Source of the DNA: CAVSQX01 sp963730225
Lineage (GTDB): Bacteria; Planctomycetota; Phycisphaerae; Tepidisphaerales; Tepidisphaeraceae
NCBI GenBank assembly: GCA_963730225.1
Contig: CAVSQX010000004.1
Span: 1,116,001 to 1,180,000, forward strand
DNA length: 64,000 bases
Direction of reading: 5' to 3'
The notes below the pieces were generated by a model. The model saw nothing but the letters and a program-made list of their open reading frames with translations. It was not told the origin of the DNA and searched no databases. Shown in pieces: positions 26,725 through 35,588 of this stretch. The position numbers were made by a program, and so were the translations under genes. Each line of letters begins with the position of its first letter. The first letter of the stretch is position 1.

Positions 26725-28167
26725 ATGGCAAAGGAAATGCTGATTAACGTCTCGCAAGGCGAGGAATGCCGAATCGCGGTTCTGGAAGACGGAAAACTCG
26801 AAGAACTTTACATGGAGCGATCCAGCTCCACGTCGCACGTCGGCAACATTTACAAGGGCCGGGTCACCAACGTCGAGCCGAGCATTCAGGCGGCGTTCGT
26901 CGATTTCGGGCTGGGCCGCAACGGGTTTCTGCACATCAGCGATCTGATGCCCAGTTACTTCGGCGAGCACGGCGAAGACATTCAGGAAAGCGTCGGCCGA
27001 AAAATGGCCCGCCGCGATCGCCCGCCGATTCAGCGCTGCCTGCGCCGCGGCGAAGAGATCACCGTGCAGATCATCAAGGAGGGCATCGGCACCAAGGGGC
27101 CCACCCTCAGCACGTATCTGTCCATTCCCGGAAAAATCCTGGTGATGATGCCGGGAATGGGAAAGATGGGCGTGAGCAAAAAAATCGAGGACGATCAGGA
27201 GCGCCGCCGGCTGCGGCAGATTCTCGATTCGCTCAAGCCGCCCAAGGATGTCGCGTTCATCATCCGCACCGCCGGGATCGGCAAAACCAAAACCGAAATC
27301 GAGCGCGATCTGAAATACCTCACCCGCTTGTGGGAAGGCCTGTGCAAAAAGCAGAAGGAGCCCGCGCCCGTCGAGCTGTACACGGAGGGCGATCTGGTCA
27401 CCCGCACCGTCCGCGACGTGTATTCCACCGATGTCGAGCGCATCGTCGTCGACCACAAGGACGTCGCCCGGCGCGTGAAGGAAGTCATCAAAATCACCAG
27501 CCCGCGGACCAAAAACAAAGTCGATCTGTACGAAGACCCGATTCCGCTGTTTCACAAATACGGCATCGAGAAGGAAATCGAGTTGATGTACAGCCGGCAC
27601 GTTCCGCTGCCCAGCGGCGGAAGCCTGGTGATCGATTCCACCGAGGCGATCGTCGCCATCGACGTCAACAGCGGAAAATTCCGCGATCACAGCGACGCCG
27701 AAACCACCGCCTTCAAAACCGACATGGAAGCCGCCGAGGAAATTCCGCGGCAACTGAAGCTGCGCGATCTGGGCGGCGTCATCATCTGCGACTTCATCGA
27801 TCTGCGCTACGAGCGCCATCGCCGTGATCTGGAACGCAAGCTGCACGAGAATTTCCGCCGCGATCGGGCCAAAACCAAAGTGCTGCGCATGAGCCAATTC
27901 GGCATCATCGAACTCACCCGCCAGCGCATGCGGCCCAGCCTCAAGCGATCGATCTATTTTGATTGCCCGCACTGCAAAGGCGCCGGGCTGGTGAAAACCC
28001 CCGAGAGCATGAGCCTGGACGTGATGCGAAAACTGGCGATCGCGCTCAACGATTTGAAGGTCATCCGCGCCCAACTTTCCGTGGCCCCCGAGGTGGCGTT
28101 TTATCTGCTGAACAAAAAACGCGATTCCCTCACGGCGATGGAACAGCGCGCGGGAAAAAAGTCATGA
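26725..28167 (+). CDS. rne: Ribonuclease E/G family endoribonuclease (catalytic part)
   Basis: This 480-residue catalytic core begins with an S1-like RNA-binding region (HVGNIYKGRVTNVEPSIQAAFVDFGLGRNGFLHISD). It has the DNase I-like active site with IDVNSGKFRDHSD and CDFIDLRYERHRRDLE, whose Asp residues bind Mg, and the Zn-link CPHCKG near residue 415. Such enzymes cleave single-stranded mRNA and rRNA precursors. The frame ends at AGKKS, overlapping an ATG by four bases. One more A in the A6 run at 28155-28160 would continue it as AGKKVMIRSDATLG into the next frame. I therefore read this as the front of a longer protein of about 810 residues. Confidence 0.88.
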   Translation: MAKEMLINVSQGEECRIAVLEDGKLEELYMERSSSTSHVGNIYKGRVTNVEPSIQAAFVDFGLGRNGFLHISDLMPSYFGEHGEDIQESVGRKMARRDRPPIQRCLRRGEEITVQIIKEGIGTKGPTLSTYLSIPGKILVMMPGMGKMGVSKKIEDDQERRRLRQILDSLKPPKDVAFIIRTAGIGKTKTEIERDLKYLTRLWEGLCKKQKEPAPVELYTEGDLVTRTVRDVYSTDVERIVVDHKDVARRVKEVIKITSPRTKNKVDLYEDPIPLFHKYGIEKEIELMYSRHVPLPSGGSLVIDSTEAIVAIDVNSGKFRDHSDAETTAFKTDMEAAEEIPRQLKLRDLGGVIICDFIDLRYERHRRDLERKLHENFRRDRAKTKVLRMSQFGIIELTRQRMRPSLKRSIYFDCPHCKGAGLVKTPESMSLDVMRKLAIALNDLKVIRAQLSVAPEVAFYLLNKKRDSLTAMEQRAGKKS

Positions 28168-29154
28168 TTCGTTCCGATGCGACGCTGGGTCTGGATGAAC
28201 TGAAATTCGAATTGTTCGATGCGCGCGACGGCCTGGTGATTCTCGAAGAAATCGGCATGACGCTGCCGATGCATCCGCACACGACGCAATTGGGCGCTCG
28301 CCCCCCAGCCCACCAGCACGGACGCGGCCCGCGCCAGGGCGATCAGCGCGGTCGGTACAACCGTCGAGATCGCGACAACCGTCGAGAACAGCCGCCCTCC
28401 GGTCCACCGCCGGAATCCGATCGCGAGGATGTCGACGAAGACCTGATTTCCCGATCAGGGCGTCTCCGAAAATAATCCGCCCCGCGAGGAAGACTCCCCC
28501 GGCGCGCCCGAGATTCTCGAAACCGCCTCCGGCGATGAGATTGCCCTGGAAGGCGCCGATGAGGCTCCGCCGCGCGAGGATTCGCAGCCGGCGATTGCTC
28601 CATCGTTCAACGGCGAGCGCGACGGCGGCCACGGTCGCCGTCGTCGGCGCGGACGAGGCGGCCGGGGCGGTCGGGGCCAGGACAATCAAATGCCCAATCG
28701 CGCTCCCGCCATCGCTGCTTCACCTCAGCCGTCGGCCGAAATGGAAGTGTCCGATGCCTCGCTGGATTCCGAGGTGCCGGAGCCGGGGAATGAAGCGATC
28801 CCATCCGAAAATGAAGAGGGCGATCAGCCGCGGCGTCGGCGACGGCGTCGCGGCGGGCGTCGGCATCGCCGTCGTAACGGCAATTCCGATCAATCGGGAA
28901 ACAATCAACCGATGGAATCTCAGCAGCATCGTGAGCCGAATCGTCCCAGCGAGCCGCGGCAGTTGCGGACTCCGCCGCAGCGAGTTCCCCCACCCAGCTT
29001 GCCCGCCCCGCCGGTTCAGCAGCAGCCGTTGCCGGTGGTGCGAACGGGCTCGGCGGATAAACATCTGGTGTCGGATGAGCCGATCGCCCCGCAGGCTCTG
29101 CCGCGGCCGCGCAGCTACCGGGACTTGGATGCGATTCCGGATGATTACGATTAA
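28164..29154 (+). CDS. C-terminal extension of RNase E/G (two frame breaks)
   Basis: As written there are two pieces: an ATG frame 28164-28475 (IRSDATLGLDELKFELFDARDGLVILEE, then HGRGPRQGDQRGRYNRRDRDNRRE) and a frame open from about 28450 to 29154 (EENPP-type acidic stretch, GRRRRRGRGGRGGRG, RRRRRRRGGRRHRRR). Adding one C at CCC 28450-28452 joins them as EDLISPDQGVSENN. Together with the break at 28155-28160 this makes one disordered, Arg/Gly- and Pro-rich tail. Such tails in RNase E bind RNA and partner proteins of the degradosome. As separate genes they would have no fold and no promoter. An alternative start for the last piece is ATG 28690. Confidence 0.6.
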
Positions 29155-29163
29155 CCCCGTTTT

Positions 29164-29187
29164 GCGCCGGCCCGCAGGGCCGGGCGC
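29164..29187. terminator. GC-rich hairpin between convergent genes
   Basis: A stem with CCGGCCC (29167-29173), a 3-base loop and GGGCCGG (29177-29183), extended by an outer GCGC pair with one bulge, lies between the RNase E tail and the convergent aminotransferase gene. No T run follows on either strand, so it may slow polymerase or protect 3' ends rather than act alone as a terminator. Confidence 0.4.
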
Positions 29188-29189
29188 GT

Positions 29190-30311
29190 TCAAGCGATGG
29201 AATTTAGAATTTCCACACCCTGGCGGAGCTTTTCGTCGGCGGTGGCGTAGCTGATGCGGAAGTGCGTGTCGCGCTCGCTGAAAACATTTCCGGGAATGAT
29301 CAGCACATTGTTCTCGATCGCCTTGGCGACAAACTCACTTGCCGTGCCGCCCGAAGGCGCCTTGGGAAAAATGTAAAACGCTCCCTGCGGTTTGACCAGT
29401 TCAAATTTCTTCGCCAATCCCTCAAACACGATATCGCGCTTGCGGCGATAAGCGGCGACGGCCGAATTCATCGCAACATCCATCGCTTTGATCGCCGCAA
29501 ATTGAAGCGGCGAGGGAGCGCAGACAAACGTGTACTGCTGCAACTTGGTCATCTGCGAGATAATCGGCTCGGGCCCGGCGGCGTAGCCGAGCCGCCAGCC
29601 GGTCATCGCGTGGCTCTTGGAAAAACCGCGCAAAATCAGCGCGTTTTCGTAAATCCGCGCGGGACTCGGAAAAACGCCGCCGGTTTGATCGTAAAGAAAC
29701 GGTTCGTAAATCTCGTCGGAAATGATCAGCAGATTATGCTTTTTGGCCACCTCGACCGCGGATCGCACTTCCGCCTCGGTCATCACCACGCCGGTCGGAT
29801 TGCTGGGGCTGTTGAGAATTAACAGCTTCGTTTTTGGCGTAACCGCTTTGTCCACTCGGTCAGCGCGAAAACGAAAATCGGGATAGCTGTCGATGGCGAC
29901 GCTGCGTCCGCCGGCCAGCGTCAGCAGATGTTTGTACATCACGAAATACGGATCGAGGAAAATCGCCTCGTCGCCGGGATTGATGGTCGCCAGAATCGCC
30001 AGCAGCAGTCCCCCGCTGACGCCGCTGGTAATCAGCACCTCGCCGAGATCCCGACCGATTTCCGCGGATAAACTTTTCCGCAGCCGATCGCGCAGCGGAG
30101 CGATTCCCTGTGTCTGCGTGTAGCGATTCTGTCCCGCCTTGATGGCTTCGATTGCCGCCGACTTCACTTCATCGGGAACATCGAAATCCGGCAATCCGAT
30201 CGAGAGATTGATCGGATCCTTCAACTTCGCCGCCAGGTCGAAGACTTTGCGGATTCCCGAAGCGTCGACGGCATGAGCGCGATCGGAGATGTAATCGGCG
30301 ATGGAGCGCAT
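29190..30311 (-). CDS. Aspartate aminotransferase-family PLP enzyme
   Basis: This 373-residue class I/II aminotransferase should transfer amino groups between an amino acid and 2-oxoglutarate in the cytosol. Visible marks are NLSIGLPDFDVP, NRYTQTQGIAPLR, SPSNPTGVVM, SDEIYEPF, the PLP-lysine in RGFSKSHAMTGWRLGY, and the C-terminal Arg in FRISYA that binds substrate carboxylate. Length and motif order fit the AspC/AraT subgroup. The exact substrate cannot be read. It is convergent with the RNase gene and sits downstream of the small basic protein gene. Confidence 0.82.
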   Translation of the reverse strand: MRSIADYISDRAHAVDASGIRKVFDLAAKLKDPINLSIGLPDFDVPDEVKSAAIEAIKAGQNRYTQTQGIAPLRDRLRKSLSAEIGRDLGEVLITSGVSGGLLLAILATINPGDEAIFLDPYFVMYKHLLTLAGGRSVAIDSYPDFRFRADRVDKAVTPKTKLLILNSPSNPTGVVMTEAEVRSAVEVAKKHNLLIISDEIYEPFLYDQTGGVFPSPARIYENALILRGFSKSHAMTGWRLGYAAGPEPIISQMTKLQQYTFVCAPSPLQFAAIKAMDVAMNSAVAAYRRKRDIVFEGLAKKFELVKPQGAFYIFPKAPSGGTASEFVAKAIENNVLIIPGNVFSERDTHFRISYATADEKLRQGVEILNSIA

Positions 30312-30324
30312 GGGGTGGGAACAA

Positions 30325-30396
30325 GGATCGAAGATAGAGGACGGAAGATCGCAAGGAACACCTGCGCGATCCTCGATCTTCTATGCTCGATCCTCG
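30325..30396. repeat. Inverted repeat, GATCGAAGATAGAGGA family, copy 1
   Basis: Left arm about 30325-30356 and right arm about 30361-30396 are made of alternating GATCGAAGATAGAGGA and its complement. The element occupies the whole gap between the small basic protein stop and the aminotransferase start. A shorter relative lies at 41123-41166. Confidence 0.55.
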
Positions 30397-30397
30397 A

Positions 30398-30730
30398 TTA
30401 TTTCTTTTTCGCCGCCGGCGCCGCCGCGGCCGGTTTAGCCGCGCCCGCCGCCGGTTTCGCCGCCGCCGCTGGAGCCTTGCCGCCGGCCGCCGGAGCTGCC
30501 CCCGCCGCCGCCGGTGCTGCCGCGCCGGCTTCGCCTTCAGCCGCTGCTTCTTCCTTGGCCGGCTTGCCGACTTCCAGCTTGCGATGGGCCACCTTCGGCA
30601 GCCCGAAAACGCTCTTGCTTTCGTCCCACTTCTCCTCTTCCTTCAGCTGCGCCAGCCGCTCGGGCCGCGTCAGCACATTGCGATGGCGAACCAGCGAACT
30701 GGCACTTTTCAAACTGCGATCAATAGACAT
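30398..30730 (-). CDS. Small basic protein with Ala/Pro/Lys-rich tail
   Basis: This 110-residue protein opens with SIDRSLKSASSLVRHRNVLTRPERLAQL and VFGLPKVAHRK. That is the signature of the 'small basic protein' family of Planctomycetes, Verrucomicrobia and Chlamydiae (TIGR04137, from memory). Members are usually 60-70 residues and thought to act in ribosome or RNA biology. Here the core ends near residue 55 and is followed by about 50 residues of low-complexity Ala/Pro/Gly/Lys sequence ending in KKK, reminiscent of histone H1-like tails. The first 18 codons are typical for the family, so the start is firm. Confidence 0.75.
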   Translation of the reverse strand: MSIDRSLKSASSLVRHRNVLTRPERLAQLKEEEKWDESKSVFGLPKVAHRKLEVGKPAKEEAAAEGEAGAAAPAAAGAAPAAGGKAPAAAAKPAAGAAKPAAAAPAAKKK

Positions 30731-30790
30731 CGGTTACCTCGAAATTGAGTGGGATTAGGATAGCGGAGAAGGTGCAACGGGACAATGGAG

Positions 30791-30913
30791 CGAAATTCGA
30801 AGTACGAAACTCGAAATTCGAATCAAGGACGAATTCGCAATGGCCTGCGGCCGTTGACTTAATTCATTGGGAATTGGTTATTCGAACTTGGATTTCGAGT
30901 TTCGTCCTTCGAC
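30791..30913. repeat. Long imperfect inverted repeat, GAAATTCGAA family, copy 1
   Basis: Left arm 30791-30843 and right arm 30865-30913 are imperfect complements built from CGAAATTCGAA, AATCAA(G/T)GACGAAT and CAATG blocks. The right arm overlaps the 3' end of the histidine kinase gene and encodes its last 16 or so residues. A second, better-preserved copy is at 49656-49804. Confidence 0.65.
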
Positions 30914-32742
30914 ATTATGGTGGCGGCCTTTCTGAGCGTAAACCGAACCGTCGTCCCCTTTCCCTCTTCGCTCTCGACGGCAACACGTCCACCGTGGGCC
31001 TCGACGATATCTTTGACGATGGAAAGGCCCAATCCCGCTCCGCCGCGCTGCTGGCCGGGAACGCGGAAGAATTTCTCGAAAATGCGATCGAGATGCTGTC
31101 GGGGAATTCCGCTTCCGGTGTCGCTGACCGAAAACTCTACCATTTCATCTCCCGCGTGCACGCCGACCGACACCTCTCCGCCCGCCGGCGTGTAGCGCAG
31201 GGAGTTGAGCAGAAGATTGGCAAAAACGTGTCCGATGCGTGTCGCATCCGCCAGCACCTCCACTGCGCGCTCACTCGGCTGCATTCGCAGCCGCACCTGT
31301 TGCTCGGCAAACACGCCCTGATGCGGCGAGACCGACCGACGCAGCAACGGGTCGATCTCGATTCGCTGCATTTCCATCAGCACTTTGCCCGATTCGATTC
31401 GGCTCATGTCCAGAAGATTCTCCACGATCTGGTGCAGGCGGTCGCTATCGTCGCGGGCGGTCAAAAGCAGGTCGCGCGCCTCCGGCGCCAGCACGCCGAT
31501 CCTTTCAGACGCCAGCAAGTGCAGGATCATTCGCATCGACGTCAGCGGCGTCTTCAATTCGTGCGACACCAGCGACAACAACCCGCTCTTCATCTGATCC
31601 AGCCGCCGCAGACCCGTCACGTCGTTGAGCACCAACGTAACGCCGATGACCTGATGCTGCTCGTCGACGATCGGCGACCCGCGCGGAAGCAAATACCGTT
31701 CGTCCCCGTTGGATTCCACACGGATCGCTGAATCGTAACCGGTGGAATACAACGGATCGGAAATCGGCTGCGAGCTGCTCAAGCGCGCCAGGGCCGTCTT
31801 GAGCCACGGCAAAGGCGTCTGTGAAACCGCCATGTCCGGCGCCAGGCCGAACCACTTCCGGCCGGCTTCGTTGGTCAACTCAATTTTTCCCTGCGGATTC
31901 AACACCACAACGGGATCCGAAAGGCTGTCGATGGCCAACTGCGTTGTCCGCTGCGTGCGGAGGAGCCTTTCGTGATCGATTTTGCGAAAAACCCGCAACT
32001 GCTCGGCCATTTCGTTGAAGCATGCCGCCAGCCGACCCAGCTCGTCGTTGGAAAGCACCGGCGCCGCCGCATCGAGATTACCGGAGCGAATTTGCAGGAC
32101 CGATTCGGTCAGTGCATTGAGCGGACGAAGAATCAATCGACCGATGGTGAGCGAGAAAGTCGCCGCGATCACGATGCCGACGATCGTCAGCGCGTTGAGG
32201 GCAAATCGTGCCCGGTTGGCCAGATCGTGTGCGGCGCCCTCGCGCGACGTCAACGTGTTCAGATTCAGCTCAATGCTCTGCTTTGCATCGGCGATAATCT
32301 GATCGCTGGGCGGCTTGACGTGGTCGATATACCATTGCTTCCGCCGTTCGGCCGGCAGCGCCGTGTCGATCGCCTCGGGCAAGGCGGTCTGATACTCCTG
32401 CCACAATTGCCTGATGATCGGTGTGAGCTTCACATCGTCCGGATCGTTGGCGCTGGCCGATTGAAGTTGCAATCCGCTCAGCAGGTCCGCGGCTCGGACA
32501 GCCAGCTCCTTTCTCACGTCCACCGTTGAATCGAGCAGGCTTAATCGGATGGCCGCGTCGCTCTGCTCCATCGCCTCGATCATGATCTGTGCGGCACGGA
32601 CGCTGTCGTAGTCCTGGCGAATCATGTGCTGCGCCGCGCCGGTGTAACGGGCAAACACATAACTAGCCAGACCGCTGCTGACCAGCAGGATCGCCAGCAG
32701 ACCGCCGAAACCCAGCAGAATTTTGGTGCGTAGTCCGATCAT
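30859..32742 (-). CDS. HAMP-PAS sensor histidine kinase
   Basis: This 627-residue kinase has a first membrane helix (LGFGGLLAILLVSSGLASYVFA), a helical periplasmic sensor of about 150 residues, a second helix (LTIVGIVIAATFSLTIG), HAMP, a PAS domain (LSDPVVVLNPQGKIELTNEAG), HisKA with the phospho-histidine in LVSHELKTPLTSM, and an ATPase domain with ANLLLNSLRYTP, DTGSGIPRQHLDRIFEKFFR and GAGLGLSIVKDIVEAHGG. It lies 7 bases after the NtrC-like regulator and is clearly its partner. The final residues (SKDETRNPSSNNQFPMN) are encoded by a dispersed inverted repeat, so the original C-terminus was probably nearer TLRKAA. Confidence 0.88.
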   Translation of the reverse strand: MIGLRTKILLGFGGLLAILLVSSGLASYVFARYTGAAQHMIRQDYDSVRAAQIMIEAMEQSDAAIRLSLLDSTVDVRKELAVRAADLLSGLQLQSASANDPDDVKLTPIIRQLWQEYQTALPEAIDTALPAERRKQWYIDHVKPPSDQIIADAKQSIELNLNTLTSREGAAHDLANRARFALNALTIVGIVIAATFSLTIGRLILRPLNALTESVLQIRSGNLDAAAPVLSNDELGRLAACFNEMAEQLRVFRKIDHERLLRTQRTTQLAIDSLSDPVVVLNPQGKIELTNEAGRKWFGLAPDMAVSQTPLPWLKTALARLSSSQPISDPLYSTGYDSAIRVESNGDERYLLPRGSPIVDEQHQVIGVTLVLNDVTGLRRLDQMKSGLLSLVSHELKTPLTSMRMILHLLASERIGVLAPEARDLLLTARDDSDRLHQIVENLLDMSRIESGKVLMEMQRIEIDPLLRRSVSPHQGVFAEQQVRLRMQPSERAVEVLADATRIGHVFANLLLNSLRYTPAGGEVSVGVHAGDEMVEFSVSDTGSGIPRQHLDRIFEKFFRVPGQQRGGAGLGLSIVKDIVEAHGGRVAVESEEGKGTTVRFTLRKAATIMSKDETRNPSSNNQFPMN

Positions 32743-32749
32743 CTAATGC

Positions 32750-34084
32750 TCACACGCCATATTTTTTTCGCCGCCGCCACAGGGTGACGCTGTCCATCCC
32801 CAGCGTGCGGGCCGCGTCTTCGATCGAATTCGATTTCCCGAGCACGCTACAGATATGGAGCCGCTCGATTTCCTCCATCGCAACCGGATCTCCGATCTTG
32901 ATCTGTCCGATCGGCGCCGAGGGTTCCAGAAGCAGGTGCTGAGCCGTGACGATTTCGCCGGAGCAGAGAATCGCCACGCGCTCGACGACGTTTCGGATTT
33001 CGCGCACATTTCCCGGCCAGGCGTAGTTGCGCAGAGCGGCGGCGGCATCGTCGGAGAAACGCATCGCCGGCTTGCGGTTCTGCCTGGCGAACCAGGTCAG
33101 CAGCCGCTGGGCCAGCGGAACAATGTCGTCGGTCCGCTCATGCAACGAGGGAATCACGATCTGAATGACGTTCAACCGGTAGAGCAAATCCTGCCGGAAT
33201 GCGCCGGTTTTCACGGCGTCGTCGAGATTGAGATTCGTTGCGGCGATGACCCGCACGTCGGCCTTCCGCGGCACGTGATCGCCGACGCGCTCGTACTCGC
33301 GGTCCTGAACAAATCGCAGCAGCTTGGGTTGCAGCGACAGAGGCAGATCGCCGATCTCATCGAGAAACAGCGTGCCTCCTTCGCTGGCGGCGATGCGTCC
33401 GGGATTGTCGCGCGCGGCCCCGGTGAACGATCCGCGAACGTGTCCGAACAGTTCGCTTTCCAGCAACTGCGGCGAGAGCGCCGGACAGGAAATGATGCTG
33501 AAGCGCTGGTTGGCCCGCGGGCTCCAATTGTGGACGGCCTTGGCCAAAACGCCTTTGCCCGTGCCGCTGTCGCCGCGGACCAGAACGGTCGCATCGCTGG
33601 CGGCGACCTGCCGGGCCAGCAGCAGCGCCCGCTGCATCGCCGGGCTGCTGCTGGTCAGATCCACTTCCGGCGCCGCTTCGCCCAGCGCATCCTGCGCTCC
33701 GGCCAGGCGCTGCTCCAAGTCGCGCAGCGCTTCCACCTTCTGCGTCATGGCGCTGATCTGCGCGGGCGTGAAGGGCTTGGGCAGATAATCCTGCGCCCCC
33801 CGCCGCATCGATTCCACCGCTGTGTCCACAGAGGCGTACGCCGTGATCACCACCACTTTCGTCCACGGACTTTGCAGCAGCAGCGAAGCGATCAGATCCA
33901 AACCCGCGTCGTTGCCCAGGTTCAAATCGACCAGCGCCAGATCAAACGATCGCCGGCGGACATTTTCCATGGCGTCGTTAGCCGTTCCCACCGCCACGGC
34001 CTTGTGCCCGTCGGCCTCGAGACAGGCGGAGATGGCTTTGCGGATATTGGCTTCGTCGTCGACAACGAGAACGTTGAGGGGCAT
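32750..34084 (-). CDS. NtrC-family sigma-54-dependent response regulator
   Basis: This 444-residue regulator has a receiver domain (Asp9-Asp10, phospho-acceptor Asp53, Lys103), a central AAA+ domain with Walker A (GDSGTGKG), Walker B (GGTLFLDEIGDLP) and the Arg-finger region (FRQDLLYRLNVI), and a Fis-type HTH at the end (SIEDAARTLGMDSVTLWRRRKKY). The sigma-54 contact loop reads GSFTGA instead of GAFTGA, a variant known in some active members. ATG 34082-34084 starts MPLNVLVVDDE. The longer frame upstream enters a repeat. Its kinase gene follows 7 bases downstream. Confidence 0.88.
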   Translation of the reverse strand: MPLNVLVVDDEANIRKAISACLEADGHKAVAVGTANDAMENVRRRSFDLALVDLNLGNDAGLDLIASLLLQSPWTKVVVITAYASVDTAVESMRRGAQDYLPKPFTPAQISAMTQKVEALRDLEQRLAGAQDALGEAAPEVDLTSSSPAMQRALLLARQVAASDATVLVRGDSGTGKGVLAKAVHNWSPRANQRFSIISCPALSPQLLESELFGHVRGSFTGAARDNPGRIAASEGGTLFLDEIGDLPLSLQPKLLRFVQDREYERVGDHVPRKADVRVIAATNLNLDDAVKTGAFRQDLLYRLNVIQIVIPSLHERTDDIVPLAQRLLTWFARQNRKPAMRFSDDAAAALRNYAWPGNVREIRNVVERVAILCSGEIVTAQHLLLEPSAPIGQIKIGDPVAMEEIERLHICSVLGKSNSIEDAARTLGMDSVTLWRRRKKYGV

Positions 34085-34104
34085 GGGCGGAATTGTAGCG
34101 GAGC

Positions 34105-34201
34105 AGGCACGAAGGCACGAAGGCACGGAGGCACGAAGATGGGCAAAAAAGCGTTGCTTCTTCCTCCTTTCGTGCCTACGCGCCTCTGTGCCTTCGTGCC
34201 T
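34105..34201. repeat. GGCACGAAGGCACGAAGG inverted repeat
   Basis: Left arm 34105-34138 is a short tandem of GGCACGAA/GGCACGGA units. Right arm 34167-34201 is its imperfect reverse complement, with about 28 bases between. It fills most of the gap between the response regulator start and the superoxide dismutase start. A related tandem without the second arm is at 35761-35787. Confidence 0.6.
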
Positions 34202-34285
34202 TTCCTTTGCCTTTTCTCCTTTCCCCGTTGACCCTCCCCAGCCACAGGGCTACGCTTTGCCAAACAACTTAAGAAGGAGCCATCT

Positions 34286-34903
34286 ATGCCGATCACCTTG
34301 CCCCCGCTGCCGTTTCCATCGAATGCCCTGGAGCCGAACATCGACAAGCAAACCATGGAAATCCATCACGACAAGCACCATGCGGCGTACGTGAACAACC
34401 TCAACGCGGCCATCGCCAAGCATCCGGAGCTGGAAGGCAAGCCGGTGCACGAGCTTTTGCAGAAGAATCTGGCGATCGTTCCGGAAGACATCAAAACCGC
34501 GGTGCGAAACAACGGCGGCGGACATCACAACCATTCGCTGTTCTGGGAAATCCTCAATCCCGCCGGCAAGCCCGGCGCGACGCCGGTGGGCAAGCTGGGC
34601 GATGCGATCAACTCGACCTTCGGCGGATTCGACAAACTGAAAGAGCAATTCACCACCGCCGCCAGCACGCGGTTCGGTTCCGGTTGGGCGTGGCTGGTGA
34701 AGCGCGGGCAGAAGATCGAAATCATTTCGCTGCCCAATCAGGACAGCCCGATTATGGAAGGCGCGTTCCCGATCATCGGGCTGGATGTCTGGGAGCACGC
34801 TTACTACCTGAAGTATCAGAACCGCAGGCCGGAATACATCGCGGCGTGGTGGAACGTCGTGAACTGGAAAGTCGCCGACGATCGCTTCATGCGCGCGGAA
34901 TAA
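34286..34903 (+). CDS. Superoxide dismutase, Mn/Fe type
   Basis: This 205-residue enzyme dismutes superoxide to peroxide and oxygen. Metal ligands are His27 (in MEIHHDKHH), His83 (in GGGHHNHSLFW), Asp167 and His171 (in LDVWEHAYYLKY). The HNHS context and GGG before it are closer to Mn- than Fe-type enzymes, but cambialistic use cannot be excluded. No signal peptide is seen, so it acts in the cytosol. A good ribosome site (AAGAAGGAG) precedes ATG 34286. Confidence 0.92.
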   Translation: MPITLPPLPFPSNALEPNIDKQTMEIHHDKHHAAYVNNLNAAIAKHPELEGKPVHELLQKNLAIVPEDIKTAVRNNGGGHHNHSLFWEILNPAGKPGATPVGKLGDAINSTFGGFDKLKEQFTTAASTRFGSGWAWLVKRGQKIEIISLPNQDSPIMEGAFPIIGLDVWEHAYYLKYQNRRPEYIAAWWNVVNWKVADDRFMRAE

Positions 34904-34965
34904 ATCGGCTGCGTCCGATAAACATCGGGATCGACCGGCTCGGCTGCCTGAGCCGATATCAGAAG

Positions 34966-35517
34966 GTGCGAAACACCGGCATAGCAAAATCTCTGTGGAC
35001 ATTAGCGTTGTTGATCTGCCCGGCGATGGCGGCCGCGCAGACGACTCAGCCGGCGACCACCGCGTCCGTCGCCCCCGCCACTACAGCGAGCGCGCCGTCG
35101 GCTCAGCAGGTTATGAATGAACTGTTGACGCCGCCGAGTCCGAGCAAAGCGCTTCCCCCCGCCGGCGGTGGAGGGATGATCGACGCCACCAGCGGCCCCA
35201 ACGCCGTCGCGCCCGGCGCACCGACCGTGAACGTGCTGCGCGAGGGAACTTTTATCGTCAACCGCGTCGGCCGGCTGACACGCACCGCCGACGGGCAGCA
35301 GATGGAATTCACGTTCGATTCCGACGGCAAAACGATGAAAGATCCTCCGCTGTTGATTCTGCCGAATCTGAAGCTGATGCAGATGGAAAGCGCCGTGACC
35401 GGCAGCAGCCGCGATCTGCATTTCCGCGTTTCGGGAATGATCACGGAGTACAGAAGCAGAAATTACGTGCTGCTGGACAAGGTGGTCGTCGTGCCGGATG
35501 TGGAGAATCAGTTTTAG
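34966..35517 (+). CDS. Secreted protein of unknown function
   Basis: This protein of about 183 residues has a signal peptide (IAKSLWTLALLICPAMAAAQ), a Thr/Ala-rich linker, a Pro/Gly stretch (SPSKALPPAGGGGM) and a compact beta domain (LREGTFIVNRVGRLTRTADG, PPLLILPNLKLMQMES, FRVSGMITEYRSRNYVLLDKVVVVPD). I do not recognise a family by name. There is no good ATG before the signal peptide. GTG 34966 is the most likely start, though a frame open further upstream crosses the dismutase gene and is rejected. A strong terminator follows at 35564. Confidence 0.6.
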   Translation: MRNTGIAKSLWTLALLICPAMAAAQTTQPATTASVAPATTASAPSAQQVMNELLTPPSPSKALPPAGGGGMIDATSGPNAVAPGAPTVNVLREGTFIVNRVGRLTRTADGQQMEFTFDSDGKTMKDPPLLILPNLKLMQMESAVTGSSRDLHFRVSGMITEYRSRNYVLLDKVVVVPDVENQF

Positions 35518-35563
35518 TTTTCGGTTCGGCCGCGCAACGATTTCTTTGATCTCAGATTTTTCA

Positions 35564-35588
35564 CCGCGCCTCGCGCGGCTGTTTTTTT
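35564..35588 (+). terminator. Rho-independent terminator
   Basis: CCGCGC at 35564-35569, loop CTC, GCGCGG at 35573-35578, followed by CT and GTTTTTTT to 35588. It lies 47 bases after the stop of the secreted unknown protein and is the clearest intrinsic terminator in the window. Confidence 0.8.

Noticed and set aside
26716..28074. Minus-strand open frame of 452 codons opposite RNase E/G
   Set aside because: Shadow of a strongly biased coding strand. No family motif.
28155..28160. Programmed frameshift in RNase E/G at AAAAAA
   Set aside because: The run resembles a slippery site, but many other genes here have one-base breaks without slippery context, so a sequence error is simpler.
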